From positions 30,134 to 94,133 of the forward strand of contig JADKBZ010000020.1 of the NCBI GenBank assembly GCA_016714815.1: a DNA stretch of 64,000 nt. Reading direction: 5' to 3'. Shown one piece after another: positions 8,101 to 16,780 of this stretch; within the stretch, counting starts at the first letter, position 1; each line of letters opens with the position of its first letter. A program made the translations under genes and the position numbers. The DNA is from Holophagales bacterium (lineage in GTDB: Bacteria > Acidobacteriota > Thermoanaerobaculia > UBA5066). The notes beneath the pieces were generated by a model. The model was not told where the DNA came from and ran no database searches. It saw only the letters and a program-made list of their open reading frames with translations.

Positions 8101-9512
8101 GTCGGCTCGGTCTCGGTGGAGGTGGGGGTGCGGGGCGTGCGGACGGAGCGGGCTGGCCGACGGGCCAGCAGGCCGTGGCGCTGGAGCATCTCGTTGAGCG
8201 TCGTCGCTTCGAGGCCGAGGAGAGCGGCGGCCTTCTTCTGGACCCCGCCCGCCCTGTTCATCGCGGCTTCCAGGAGCGACCTGCGGTAGGCGTTGACCAC
8301 CGCCTTCAGGTCGATCCCTTCGGCCGGGAAGGTCGCCGGGCGCGGGACCGATCGCCGAACGGCGTCGGGGAGCTGGTCGAGGTCGACGAGGCCCGGGCCG
8401 AGGACGACGGCGCGCTCGAGGACGTTCTCCAGCTCCCGGACGTTGCCCGGCCAGTCGTGGTCGAGGAGAGCCTTCATCGCCTCGGGGGTCACGGGGGGAA
8501 CGGGCCGCTCGTTCTCCCGTGCCGCGCGCGAGACGAGCGCGTCGACGAGGAGCGGGATGTCTGCCTTGCGCTCCCTGAGCGGCGGTAGGCCGATCGTGAT
8601 GACGCAGAGGCGGTAGTAGAGGTCCTCGCGGAACTTTCCTTCCTCGACGAGGCGTCCGAGGTCGGCGTTCGTCGCGGCGACGACGCGGACGTCGGAGTGG
8701 ATCGGCTCCACGGCGCCGACGGGAAGGAACTCGCGCTCCTGCAGGACCCTGAGGAGCTTGGCCTGGGTCTCGAGCGGGACGGTGCCGATCTCGTCGAAGA
8801 AGATCGTCCCGCCGTCGGCGACCTTGAAGAGCCCCTTCTTCTCGGCGACCGCTCCGGTGAAGGCCCCCCGGGTGTGACCGAAGAGGTTCGACTCGAGGAG
8901 GTCGGGCGGCATGGCCCCCGAGTGGACGGTGACGAACGGGCCGGAGGCGCGCAGCGAGAGGCGGTGGAGGGCGCGGGCGACGAGCTCCTTGCCTGTCCCG
9001 CTCTCGCCCGTGACGAGGACCGTCGAGCGCGCGGGCGCGGCCTGGCGGATCGTCTGGAGGACCTTCTCCATCGGAGCCGACCGGCCGACCATCTCGGGGA
9101 AGTCGTTCCCCGCGTCGAGGCGGGCCTTCAGGACGCGGTTCTCGGCGACGAGGCGCTTTCGTTCGAGCGCCTGCGCGACGAGGTGGACGACCTCTTCGTT
9201 GCGGAACGGCTTGGGGACGTAGTGGAACGCCCCCTCCTTCATCGCGGTGATCGCGCTTTCCACCGAGGAGTAGGCCGTGACGACGATGACCGGCACGTCG
9301 GGCCGCCTCTGGCGCATCTCGGTCAGAAGGGCGAGGCCCGGCCGGTCGGGGAGCATCAGGTCGAGGAGGACGAGGTCGACGCCCGGGTCCGCGAACAAGG
9401 CAAGGCCCTCGCCGGCCGTGGCCGCTTCGCTCGTCCCGTAACCGGCCCGCGAGAGCACCGTCCGGAGGACCTCGCGGACGACCGGCTCGTCGTCGACGAT
9501 CAGAACTTTCAT
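8097..9512 (-). CDS. NtrC-family sigma-54-dependent response regulator
   Basis: A 471-residue protein starting MKVLIVDDEP. The receiver domain is at residues 1-120, with phosphoacceptor Asp51 in LVLLDLMLP and the conserved Lys in YVPKPF. The AAA+ sigma-54-activating domain follows, with Walker A GESGTGKE, the sigma-54 contact loop GAFTGA and Walker B-type IFFDEIGT. A Fis-type helix-turn-helix is at the C-terminus (KKAAALLGLEATTLNEMLQRHGL). The frame extends upstream to 9779 but that part lies inside the kinase gene in another frame. ATG 9512 overlaps the kinase stop as ATGA. It should activate sigma-54 promoters, plausibly the one at 12278-12292 in front of its own operon. Confidence 0.93.
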   Translation of the reverse strand: MKVLIVDDEPVVREVLRTVLSRAGYGTSEAATAGEGLALFADPGVDLVLLDLMLPDRPGLALLTEMRQRRPDVPVIVVTAYSSVESAITAMKEGAFHYVPKPFRNEEVVHLVAQALERKRLVAENRVLKARLDAGNDFPEMVGRSAPMEKVLQTIRQAAPARSTVLVTGESGTGKELVARALHRLSLRASGPFVTVHSGAMPPDLLESNLFGHTRGAFTGAVAEKKGLFKVADGGTIFFDEIGTVPLETQAKLLRVLQEREFLPVGAVEPIHSDVRVVAATNADLGRLVEEGKFREDLYYRLCVITIGLPPLRERKADIPLLVDALVSRAARENERPVPPVTPEAMKALLDHDWPGNVRELENVLERAVVLGPGLVDLDQLPDAVRRSVPRPATFPAEGIDLKAVVNAYRRSLLEAAMNRAGGVQKKAAALLGLEATTLNEMLQRHGLLARRPARSVRTPRTPTSTETEPT

Positions 9513-12262
9513 GTCGCTGCGGGAAGGCTCACCGTGAACCGGGCGCCCTGCCCCGGGGTGGAATCGACCGAGAAAGAGCCCCCGTGAGCACGAATGATAT
9601 CCCCCGCGATCGCCAGGCCCAGCCCCACGCCCCCCTGCGGTCCCTTCGTCGTGTGGAACGGGGCGAAGATCTTCTCCTGCTCCTGGCGGGAGAGGCCCGG
9701 CCCGTCGTCGCCGACGGTGAAGCGAACGCTCCCGCCGGCGGCGGCCGCGACGGCGATCCTCACGACGCCGGGGCCGCAACGCCCTTCTCTCGGGAGGGAG
9801 ACCGCGTCGAGGGCGTTCTTCAGGAGGTTCACGAGGACCTGGACGAGGGCGTCGCCGTGCCCGAGGACGCGGGGCAGCGCCTCCGGGAGCTCCACGTCGA
9901 GCGTCACGACCCGGCCTTTGATCTCGTCCTCGAGGGCCTGGACGGCTTCCCGGACGAGGCTGGCCGGCTCGATCGAGGCCATCTCGCGCGGGCGTCCCCG
10001 GGCCAGGTCGAGCAGGCTCCCGACGAGGCGCGCGGCGCGGAAGGCCTGCCGTTCGATCTTCTCGAGAATCGGCCGACGGGGGTCGTCGGCCGGCGTGTCG
10101 TCGAGGAGGAGCCGGGCGAAGCTGGCGACGCCGGTGAGCGGCGTGTTGACCTCGTGCGCGACGCCGGCGGAGAGGTTCGAGAGCGCCGAGAGGCGGTCCC
10201 TCTCCGCGAGGCTCTTCTCGAGGCGGGCGAGCTCGGTGGAGTCGGAGAGAACCCAGACCCGGGCGGGGGAGCCTTCCCTCGCCCCGGGAAACGGCGAGAC
10301 GGCGACGTCGAGGACGCGCGGCTGGTGGCCGAGCGTCACCTCGAGGCGGGCCGTGGAGCCCGCCGAGAGAATGGCCGGCGGAAGGACCTCCTCGGCGAGC
10401 CGGCCGGCGAAGCCGCCCTCGCTTCCGCCGAAGAGCCTTTCGAAAGCCGGGTTGACCGACGAGATCCGGCCCAGGTCGTCGGTGACGACGATCGCCGCCG
10501 GCGAGCCGGTGACGACGTCCTCGTGGAACTCCTTCAGGCGACGGTACTGCTCCGCCTGCGCTTCCAGCTCGCCGTAGAGGCGGGCGTGGTCGACGGCGAG
10601 GGCGGCAGAGGCCAGGACGGTCTCGAGGAGCTCGATGTCCTCGCCCGAGAGCGGATCGCGCCCTCCCCGGTCGGCGACGGCGAACATGCCGAGGAGGCGG
10701 CCCGAGAGGGCGAGGGGGGCGATGGTGCGGAAACCGGCCCTCCGCGTCCTGGCCACCGCGACGGTCGGGCGCTCGTTGAACGCGAGGCGCGAGAGCCGGG
10801 TCGCCTTCTTCGTCGCGCCTTCGGGCAGCTCCTGGGCTGAGAAGGGCTCGCCCCCGTCGACCGTGGAAGCGTCGAGCCGCCCGTCGGGAAGCGCGATCAG
10901 GAGCGTTGCCCGCGGCACGCCGAGCCCGCTCATGACCCGTTCGGCCAGGAGCGGCCCGATCTCGGAGAGGCGGCGCGGGCGCGAGAGCTCGCGGACGAGG
11001 GCGAGAAGCCCCTCCCTCTCGCCGAAGCGCTCACCGTACTGGACGCGCGCCAGAGCCGTGGAGAGGCCCCGGCGAACCGGGAAGAACGTGAGGGCGATGA
11101 GGAGCCCCCCTCCCGCCTCGACCAGCCCGCGGCCGTAGGGGATTCCCGGCAGGACGTCGCTGAGGTCGGCGACCTGTGCGAGCGAGAAGAGGCCGGCGCC
11201 CAGGAACGCCGCGCCGAGGAGCGCGACCGTTTCCCGCGTCAGGATCTCGACGTCCCAGAGCCGGTAGCGGGTCAGCGCGGCGAGGAAGGCCGCCGGAACG
11301 AGGACGAGCGGGACGATCGAGAAGCTGGAGACGACGGGGATCGGTCCGCCGAGAAGGCGTGGCAGGAAGTCGAGCAGGACGACGGGAAGAAGGCCTCCGG
11401 CCGTTCCGGCGAGAAGGAAGCGGACCTGTTTCTCGGCCAGGAGATCGAGACGGCGGGTCGCCAGGGAGACGAGGCGGACGACCGCGAGGCCGACGCCGAG
11501 GAGGAGGGCGGCCTGCTGGAGCCGATCGAGGCGGAGAACGAGCGGGGTGGCGTCGACGTCCGGGGCCGGCGGGCTCAGGTAGGTCGCGAGCGCGAGAACT
11601 GCGAGGCCGAGGGCGGGGACGAAGAAGAGCGCCGCGGGCACGCGATCCGAGCGGCGGGGAAAGCGGAAGACGAACGCGAGGAGAAAGGCCGGCAGGAATG
11701 CGCGGGCGACGTCCTCCAGGAGCGTCGTGGCCCGGAAGAGCAGGTCGTACGGTGGCGCCGGCGTGACGACGAGGACCACCGCGGCCGTGAACGCGAAGCC
11801 CGCGAAGAGGAAGTGGCTGGCGGGATCGGCTTCGTGCGGCGCGGTTCTGAGGACGATCCCGGTCGTGACGAGGAAGGCGGCTCCGCAGAAGAGGAGCAGC
11901 AGGTAGCGCGTGTCCCAGGGGGACGGACCGATGCGCCCTTTCAGGCGGAGCGGCTGCCCGTCGCGCAGGATCGTCAGCTCGTGCTCTCCCCCTTCGAGGG
12001 CGCGGACCGGATCGGGAAAGGCCCGGGCTTCCTCGCCGTCGAGGAGGAGGAGGAGGTCTCCGGGCCGCAGCCCGACCGATTCGGCCGTTCCGGGGGCCCG
12101 GACCCGGAAGCCGCTCTCCTCGACTGTCAGGAGGAGGCCCGCCTGCCCCGTGGACGCGAGCTTTCTCGCGGCGGAAAAGCCGATTGGAACCAGGAGCGCC
12201 AGAAAGACGCCGATCAACCCCCCGCGGAGGATCCTCCCTGCCCGTCTTCCAGACTCCCTCAT
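9509..12262 (-). CDS. Membrane histidine kinase with PDZ-like, GAF and PAS domains
   Basis: A 917-residue sensor kinase. A first membrane segment at about 14-33 is followed by a PDZ-like module (about 40-110; ESVGLRPGDLLLLLDGEEA). About seven further hydrophobic segments cover about 120-400. Then come a GAF domain (about 440-590) and a PAS domain (about 595-680; VTDDLGRISSVNPAFERLFG). The HisKA H-box is GVAHEVNTPLTG with the phosphorylated His near residue 705. The HATPase has LVNLLKNALDAV, DDGPGLS and GVGLGLAI. It should phosphorylate the overlapping response regulator. ATG 12262 lies about 5 nt after the start point predicted for a -24/-12 promoter, which favours it over a frame-shifted ATG at 12293. 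The PDZ module outside the membrane suggests sensing of peptides or misfolded envelope protein (inference). Confidence 0.9.
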   Translation of the reverse strand: MRESGRRAGRILRGGLIGVFLALLVPIGFSAARKLASTGQAGLLLTVEESGFRVRAPGTAESVGLRPGDLLLLLDGEEARAFPDPVRALEGGEHELTILRDGQPLRLKGRIGPSPWDTRYLLLLFCGAAFLVTTGIVLRTAPHEADPASHFLFAGFAFTAAVVLVVTPAPPYDLLFRATTLLEDVARAFLPAFLLAFVFRFPRRSDRVPAALFFVPALGLAVLALATYLSPPAPDVDATPLVLRLDRLQQAALLLGVGLAVVRLVSLATRRLDLLAEKQVRFLLAGTAGGLLPVVLLDFLPRLLGGPIPVVSSFSIVPLVLVPAAFLAALTRYRLWDVEILTRETVALLGAAFLGAGLFSLAQVADLSDVLPGIPYGRGLVEAGGGLLIALTFFPVRRGLSTALARVQYGERFGEREGLLALVRELSRPRRLSEIGPLLAERVMSGLGVPRATLLIALPDGRLDASTVDGGEPFSAQELPEGATKKATRLSRLAFNERPTVAVARTRRAGFRTIAPLALSGRLLGMFAVADRGGRDPLSGEDIELLETVLASAALAVDHARLYGELEAQAEQYRRLKEFHEDVVTGSPAAIVVTDDLGRISSVNPAFERLFGGSEGGFAGRLAEEVLPPAILSAGSTARLEVTLGHQPRVLDVAVSPFPGAREGSPARVWVLSDSTELARLEKSLAERDRLSALSNLSAGVAHEVNTPLTGVASFARLLLDDTPADDPRRPILEKIERQAFRAARLVGSLLDLARGRPREMASIEPASLVREAVQALEDEIKGRVVTLDVELPEALPRVLGHGDALVQVLVNLLKNALDAVSLPREGRCGPGVVRIAVAAAAGGSVRFTVGDDGPGLSRQEQEKIFAPFHTTKGPQGGVGLGLAIAGDIIRAHGGSFSVDSTPGQGARFTVSLPAAT

Positions 12263-12277
12263 CCCTGAAGAGCACAG

Positions 12278-12292
12278 GCAAACGGAATGCCA
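12278..12292 (-). promoter_or_regulatory. Sigma-54 (-24/-12) promoter of the kinase-regulator-peptidase operon
   Basis: On the minus strand 12292-12278 reads TGGCATTCCGTTTGC. This has GG and GC separated by exactly ten bases, the defining spacing of -24/-12 promoters, and a TGGCA/TTGC match to consensus. Transcription would start near 12267, about 5 nt before the kinase ATG at 12262. The operon itself encodes an NtrC-type activator, which supports the call. Confidence 0.65.
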
Positions 12293-12359
12293 TCGATCCG
12301 ATTGGTTGGAGCGTTGTAAGTGGCTGATTTTCAGTGGTTTATGATCGAGTTCTCACCGG

Positions 12360-12378
12360 GCGCGACGTTCTGTCGCGC
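12360..12378. promoter_or_regulatory. Inverted repeat, candidate enhancer site for the NtrC-type regulator
   Basis: GCGCGAC at 12360-12366 and GTCGCGC at 12372-12378 form a perfect 7-bp inverted repeat around GTTCT. Its centre is about 100 bp upstream of the predicted sigma-54 start point, within the usual range for an activator binding site. It lies in an unusually AT-rich intergenic stretch. It could instead be a hairpin following the gene that ends at 12415, but no T run follows on that strand. Confidence 0.4.
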
Positions 12379-12414
12379 GAAAATTGAATTGAAATCCAAA
12401 AAAACCCGGGCAGA

Positions 12415-14343
12415 TCAGAACGAGAGCGAGAGACCTCCCGCCATCTGACGGTTCTGTTTCGGGTCCGCAAGCCCCTCCTGCCGGCTTCCCATGGCGATCG
12501 AGAAGAGTGCCTGCCAGCGGGAGCCGACGGCGCGCAGGATGGGAATCGGGACTTCCTGGGCGAGGGTCACGTCGACGGACTCGCGCTCGTTGCGGTATCC
12601 GGGGGCTCCTGTCCCCAGCTCCTGCTCGAGGCGGCGGTAGCGGACGGATACGGAGGTGCCGCTCGGGAGGACCTCGATGCGGGCGCTGGAGACCCAGTAG
12701 CGCGCTTCGTTCCGGGGCTCTCCCTCGGTGATCCCGTCACCCTGGACGCGACCTCCGAGGAGGGCGAGTCGCGCCGCGACGTTTTCCCGTACCGCGAAGG
12801 TGACGGAGCCGGAAACCTCGTCGGCGACGTCGCCGGGGAAGAGGTAGAGGGCGTCGACGCGATCGACGAGGTCGGTGTCGAGGAGGAGCTGGAACACCTC
12901 GGAGATCTCGCGGCGGCTCGCCTCGAGCTCCAGTCGCCCCGTGGAGTGGCGTTCGAGACGCACTCCGGTCCGGTAGAGCGCCCGGGTGGCCCGGACGAGG
13001 TCGGCGTCGTCGACGCCGACGATCCCGTAGGTGCGCGCGCCCGGTTCGCGCTGCTCGAAGCGGCGCGAGGCGAACCCGTAGACGGTCAGCCCTGCGAGCG
13101 CTTCGACGGAGAGCGTCAGTTCGGGGGCGATGCCGCGGGATCCGGCGGAATAATCGCCGGTCCCCCCGGCCTCGACGACGAAGGCGTCGAGGAGCCGAAT
13201 GCCTGCGGCACCACCGACCCGCGCCTGGCGGTCGGGCTCGGGATCGACGGCTCCGGCGCCCTCGGTGACGTTCGAACGGTAGCCGAGCTGCACCCTGACG
13301 AAGCGTCCCTCGCCGAGCTCGCTCCGGTAGCGGGCGTCGACTTCGAGGGCGCTCCCTTCCCGGTGAAACAGGGCCTTCGAAAGGGCCGCGGGCTCGAGGT
13401 TGCGGTGGGACAGGAGCCGGGCGGAGACGGAGGCCCGGGAGCCGTTGTCCCGGCTGGCGGACCAGTCCACCGAGTGGGCGTCCAGGCGGGCGTCCGCGGC
13501 CTCGAAGCTCGGGATCTCGCTTCTGCGGCTGGAGACGCGAATCGACTGTCCCGCGGACGGCAGGAGGTCCAGCGCGACGCTGGAGGCGCCGCCGAGCGTT
13601 TCGCCGCTCTGGGACATCACTCTCTCGTACTCTCCCGACAGGCCCCACCGAACGCCGCCACCGAGGCTGCCGCGAACGTCGAGCGAAGTCTGGGAGCGGG
13701 CCCCGCCCCCCTCGGCGGCGAATCCCTGCAGCGAGGCGACGGAGCCTCGGAACGGGAAAGCTGCGGCAGTCGTCTCTGATGCGGAGGCCGCGGCGATCGG
13801 ACCCGGAGCCGAAACCGGAGCGGGTGCGGCCTCCGCAAGGGCCTCGTCCCTGAGGACGTCCCCGCCGGAGACTGCTCTGGCGATCCACGGATCCAGCGCA
13901 CCGCCCGGCCCGGCCGGGAGAACGCCCCGCCGGACCCGATCGAGGTCGAGGCGGACGAACGAGAGGCCGTCCGCAGTGGCGCGGTGGAGGACATGAGCGG
14001 ACGCGGAGCGGAAACCGGGGACGGCGGCCAGGACCGCATAGACCCCGGGCGTCGCGTCGGGGAGGCAGAAGGTCCCTTCCGCGTCGGTCTTCAGGATCCG
14101 TACGACGGAGGCCGCCGCTCCCGAGAGCCCCCGGACGACGAGTGAGACCCCCGCGAGCGGGACCCCGTCCGCACGCAGGACGCCGGAAAGGGGAGCGGAC
14201 GATCCGGGCTCGTCGAGAGGTGCTCCCAGAACCGGCACTGCGAGTATTGCCAGGACGAATCCGGCGAGCACGGCCGGGCGAAGGGGCTTGGCTGGGCGCG
14301 TCAAGTGCGGGACCGGAACCCTCGAAAGGGCATTCCCTCTCAT
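12415..14343 (-). CDS. Predicted outer-membrane beta-barrel with N-terminal carboxypeptidase-regulatory-like domain
   Basis: A 642-residue protein. A long N-region precedes the hydrophobic signal segment AVLAGFVLAILAVPVLGAP (about residues 24-42). Residues about 50-120 form a carboxypeptidase-regulatory-like beta-sandwich (GVLRADGVPLAGVSLVVRG...TDAEGTFCLPDATPGVYAVLAAVPGF). From about residue 195 the chain is made of alternating amphipathic strands with the turn pattern of a barrel and ends in ...AGGLSLSF, a terminal Phe as in outer-membrane proteins. This resembles TonB-dependent-receptor barrels of Acidobacteriota, but I see no plug domain or TonB box, so the transport substrate is unknown. 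A ribosome binding site (GGGAGG) precedes ATG 14343. Confidence 0.7.
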   Translation of the reverse strand: MRGNALSRVPVPHLTRPAKPLRPAVLAGFVLAILAVPVLGAPLDEPGSSAPLSGVLRADGVPLAGVSLVVRGLSGAAASVVRILKTDAEGTFCLPDATPGVYAVLAAVPGFRSASAHVLHRATADGLSFVRLDLDRVRRGVLPAGPGGALDPWIARAVSGGDVLRDEALAEAAPAPVSAPGPIAAASASETTAAAFPFRGSVASLQGFAAEGGGARSQTSLDVRGSLGGGVRWGLSGEYERVMSQSGETLGGASSVALDLLPSAGQSIRVSSRRSEIPSFEAADARLDAHSVDWSASRDNGSRASVSARLLSHRNLEPAALSKALFHREGSALEVDARYRSELGEGRFVRVQLGYRSNVTEGAGAVDPEPDRQARVGGAAGIRLLDAFVVEAGGTGDYSAGSRGIAPELTLSVEALAGLTVYGFASRRFEQREPGARTYGIVGVDDADLVRATRALYRTGVRLERHSTGRLELEASRREISEVFQLLLDTDLVDRVDALYLFPGDVADEVSGSVTFAVRENVAARLALLGGRVQGDGITEGEPRNEARYWVSSARIEVLPSGTSVSVRYRRLEQELGTGAPGYRNERESVDVTLAQEVPIPILRAVGSRWQALFSIAMGSRQEGLADPKQNRQMAGGLSLSF

Positions 14344-14399
14344 GATGGTCCTCCCTTCGGCCCGACGTCAACCCGGACCGAAAGAAAGACGATGGGGCG

Positions 14400-15314
14400 T
14401 CAGGCCTGGGCCGGACCCAGCCCCAGGATCATCCGGACGGTGTGACGGGCGATCGAGGGGTTTTCCTTGAGGCGCCGGAGGGAGTAGGCGTACCAGTCCC
14501 GGCCGAACGGCACGTAGACGCGCAGGCGGTGGCCGGCCGTGAGGATCGTCCTCCTGAGGAGCGGGTCGACTCCGAGGAGCATCTGGAATTCGTACTGGTC
14601 GGGCGTCAGCTTCAGCCGGTCGATCGTGGCGAGCGCTTTCTGGACGCAGGCCTCGTCGTGCGTCGCGATGCCCGCATAGCAGCCGGCCGAGAGGTGCTTG
14701 TCGACGATGGCCGCGAAGTTCTCGATGACGGTCTGCCGATCCTTGAACGCGAGCTCGCGGGGCTCGACGTAGATCCCCTTGCAGATGCGCACGTTCATCT
14801 TCGCGGCGACGAGCCGGTCCAGGTCGGCCAGCGTCCGCCGCATGTAGGCCTGGACGACGACACCGACGTTCGGGTACTCCTCCTTCAGCTCGAGAACGAG
14901 CCGGAGGGTCTTCTCCGTGTACGGCGAGTCCTCCATGTCGATCCTCACGAACGTCCCCGACTCGGCGGCCTTGCGGCAGATGGCCCGGCAGTTCTCCCGC
15001 GCGAGCAGAGGGTCGATGGAGAGCCCGACGGCGGTCGGCTTGATCGAGACGTTCGCCTGGAGGCGGCTGGCGACGATCGCGTCGAGGACCTGGAGATACT
15101 CGTCGCGCGTCCGTTCGGTCTGCTCGCGTCTCGTGACGCTCTCGCCGAGGACGTCGATCGTGGCCATCGCGCCCTCGGCCGAGAGCTCGCCGACGGTGCG
15201 GATGGCATCCTCGAGCGTCTCGCCCGCGACGTAGCGCCGGGCGAAGCTGCGGACGACGGGCTTCGGGACGAACGGCAGCGTGCCGACGACGAGGCGGTCG
15301 AAGAGTGAGCTCAT
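14400..15314 (-). CDS. Proline dehydrogenase (monofunctional)
   Basis: A 304-residue FAD enzyme of the PRODH TIM-barrel family, the usual length for the monofunctional form. It oxidises proline to pyrroline-5-carboxylate at the membrane. Family signatures are visible: QANVSIKPTAVGLSID, FVRIDMEDSPYTEKTL, VGVVVQAYMRRTL, VRICKGIYVEP, GIATHDEACV, YEFQMLLGV and LRVYVPFGRDWYAYSLRRLKENP. ATG 15314 overlaps the comF stop as ATGA. A much longer frame upstream is the shadow of comF. No P5C dehydrogenase gene is nearby, so the second step must be encoded elsewhere. Confidence 0.92.
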   Translation of the reverse strand: MSSLFDRLVVGTLPFVPKPVVRSFARRYVAGETLEDAIRTVGELSAEGAMATIDVLGESVTRREQTERTRDEYLQVLDAIVASRLQANVSIKPTAVGLSIDPLLARENCRAICRKAAESGTFVRIDMEDSPYTEKTLRLVLELKEEYPNVGVVVQAYMRRTLADLDRLVAAKMNVRICKGIYVEPRELAFKDRQTVIENFAAIVDKHLSAGCYAGIATHDEACVQKALATIDRLKLTPDQYEFQMLLGVDPLLRRTILTAGHRLRVYVPFGRDWYAYSLRRLKENPSIARHTVRMILGLGPAQA

Positions 15315-16075
15315 GCGGTCTCCGGGGGGGCGTGGAGCAGGGGCTCGGCCTCGGGGGTCCGGGCCAGGACGAGAAGGTCGACGCGCGAGGCCCCGGCCTC
15401 CCGGAGCGTACGGGCGGCTTCGAAGGCCGTGGCGCCGGTGGTCATGACGTCGTCGACGAGGAGGAGGTCGGCCCCGCGGGCCGCCGGCGAGGCGGCGAAG
15501 GCGCCCTGGACGTTTCGCCGGCGCTGGCCGGCCGGGAGTGTCGACTGCGGCGGCACCTCCCGGATCCGCGAGAGCAGCGCGCGGAACGGCCGGCCGAGCC
15601 GCCGCGCGACCTCTTCCGCCAGGAGAGCTCCCGGGTCGTAGCCCCGTTCGCGGTTCCGGCGCGTGGTCGAGGGGACCGGGACGACGGCACCGGAGCCGAG
15701 GTCGAAGCCGTGGGCCCGGGCGGTCGCGGCCATGAGAGCCCCCGAGGGCGCGGCCAGGATGTCGTGGCCCCGGAACTTCAGGGCGTGGACGAGCCGGCGG
15801 GCGACCCCTTCGTAACGGACGACGCCGGCGGCGCGTGACACGGGCGGCACGCCGTTGCGACAGGATTGGCACAGGGGCGCCGCCGACGGGAGAGCGCACG
15901 CCCGGCACGCGTCGTCCCCGTCGAGGAGGGGAAGGGCCCGCCAGCACGCGCGGCAGAGGCCGCCACCGCCGACACCGCGCCGCGTTGCGCCGCAGGAGGC
16001 GCAGCACGACGGGAACAGGAAGTGGAGGAGTGCCCGCCCGGGAAGGAGGGACACGGTCCCGAGAGCGGACGCCAC
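15311..16075 (-). CDS. comF: ComF-family phosphoribosyltransferase-like protein
   Basis: A 254-residue protein with an N-terminal zinc-ribbon region (CCASCG, CRACW, CRAC, CQSC) and a C-terminal type I phosphoribosyltransferase fold with PRPP loop LLLVDDVMTTGATAFEA. Also present are RRNRERGYDPGALLAEEVARRLG and PPQSTLPAGQRRRNVQGAF, typical of ComF. ComF proteins are needed for DNA uptake in naturally competent bacteria; the exact reaction is not established. The start at GTG 16075 is preferred because TAGAAT ends 7 nt upstream on the minus strand (leaderless geometry). A longer reading from GTG 16126 adds 17 residues. The stop overlaps the proline dehydrogenase start. Confidence 0.88.
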   Translation of the reverse strand: MASALGTVSLLPGRALLHFLFPSCCASCGATRRGVGGGGLCRACWRALPLLDGDDACRACALPSAAPLCQSCRNGVPPVSRAAGVVRYEGVARRLVHALKFRGHDILAAPSGALMAATARAHGFDLGSGAVVPVPSTTRRNRERGYDPGALLAEEVARRLGRPFRALLSRIREVPPQSTLPAGQRRRNVQGAFAASPAARGADLLLVDDVMTTGATAFEAARTLREAGASRVDLLVLARTPEAEPLLHAPPETA

Positions 16076-16082
16076 GGGGGGA

Positions 16083-16088
16083 ATTCTA
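16083..16088 (-). promoter_or_regulatory. -10-like TAGAAT, 7 nt before comF: leaderless promoter candidate
   Basis: On the minus strand TAGAAT is at 16088-16083 and the comF GTG begins at 16075. No ribosome binding site lies between. It faces away from the promoter at 16128-16157, giving a compact divergent promoter region. Confidence 0.45.
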
Positions 16089-16127
16089 AACGAGACGGGA
16101 CGCGCCTCCGTAAGCCGGACATGCACA

Positions 16128-16157
16128 TTGACGCCCGTTTCAGCGTCCCTCTATCCT
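16128..16157 (+). promoter_or_regulatory. Sigma-70-type promoter, leaderless geometry
   Basis: TTGACG at 16128-16133 and TATCCT at 16152-16157 are separated by 18 bp. The -10 ends 8 nt before the ATG at 16166, so the transcript would start at or next to the start codon. Confidence 0.55.
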
Positions 16158-16165
16158 GCCGCAGG

Positions 16166-16735
16166 ATGAAAGCTCTCCGCCTGGCGCGCCTCGCGCGTGC
16201 CGCCCTCCTCTCCGTCCTCGCCGCTGCGACTCTCCTCGTCGATCCCGTCGCCTCCGCCCAGACGTTCGCCCTCGGGGCGGGGGGAGGACTCCTGAACGAC
16301 ACGGGGTCGGCCGAGAACCTGAAGAGCTTCTCCACGGGCGCCGGATATGGTTTCGTCGAGGTGACGCTCGATCCGGGAATCCTCATGCAGGGGCGCTACA
16401 CGCGCATGCAGCTCCCGCCCACGGCCGAGAACGGTCCGGACATCGACGTCGACGCGGCCACCCTGTCGGTCGCCTACCTTTTCAAGGAAGACTGGTGGCA
16501 GGCGGGTTTCGTCGTGGGGGGAGGAGGCTACTTCCTCCGGCCGAAGAGCCCCGGCGAAGGGCAGGTCGTGACCGACCCCAGCGAGTCCGTATTCGGCCTG
16601 AACGGTGGTCTGCTCACCATCTTCACGGTGAATCGCCGGTTCAACATCCGGTTGGAGGCGGTCGGGCACCTCGTCCGGGACGTGTCCCGCCGGAAGCCGA
16701 TCGTCGTCTCCGCGGCCGTCGCCTGGAGGTTCTGA
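16166..16735 (+). CDS. Small outer-membrane beta-barrel protein
   Basis: A 189-residue protein. The start at ATG 16166 is set by the promoter just upstream; the frame is open further upstream but without coding character. A signal peptide (LARLARAALLSVLAAATLLVDPVASAQ) ends at an ASAQ site near residue 31. The mature chain of about 158 residues is an alternating-strand barrel of OmpA/OmpX-like size: GAGGGLLND, GYGFVEVTLDPGILMQGRYTRMQL, ATLSVAYLF, WWQAGFVVGGGGYFL, FGLNGGLLTIF, FNIRLEAVGHLV, and it ends VAWRF with a terminal Phe. Function unknown. A 13-bp hairpin follows the stop by 14 bases. Confidence 0.75.
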   Translation: MKALRLARLARAALLSVLAAATLLVDPVASAQTFALGAGGGLLNDTGSAENLKSFSTGAGYGFVEVTLDPGILMQGRYTRMQLPPTAENGPDIDVDAATLSVAYLFKEDWWQAGFVVGGGGYFLRPKSPGEGQVVTDPSESVFGLNGGLLTIFTVNRRFNIRLEAVGHLVRDVSRRKPIVVSAAVAWRF

Positions 16736-16749
16736 CGGGAATGGCGGGG

Positions 16750-16780
16750 TTCCCGCCCGACCTCTGGGGTCGGGCGGGAA
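16750..16780 (+). terminator. Strong hairpin after the small barrel gene
   Basis: Perfect 13-bp stem (TTCCCGCCCGACC at 16750-16762 pairing with 16768-16780) with a 5-nt TCTGG loop, 14 nt after the stop codon. No T run follows, so it may act as an mRNA 3' stabiliser or a factor-dependent terminator rather than a classical intrinsic one. Confidence 0.55.

Noticed and set aside
5692..8289. 865-codon plus-strand frame
   Set aside because: Antisense shadow of the M14 peptidase gene; no motifs.
12031..12293. Alternative start at ATG 12293 in another frame for the kinase region
   Set aside because: That frame is Arg/Pro-rich without domains, and the sigma-54 start point would lie downstream of it.
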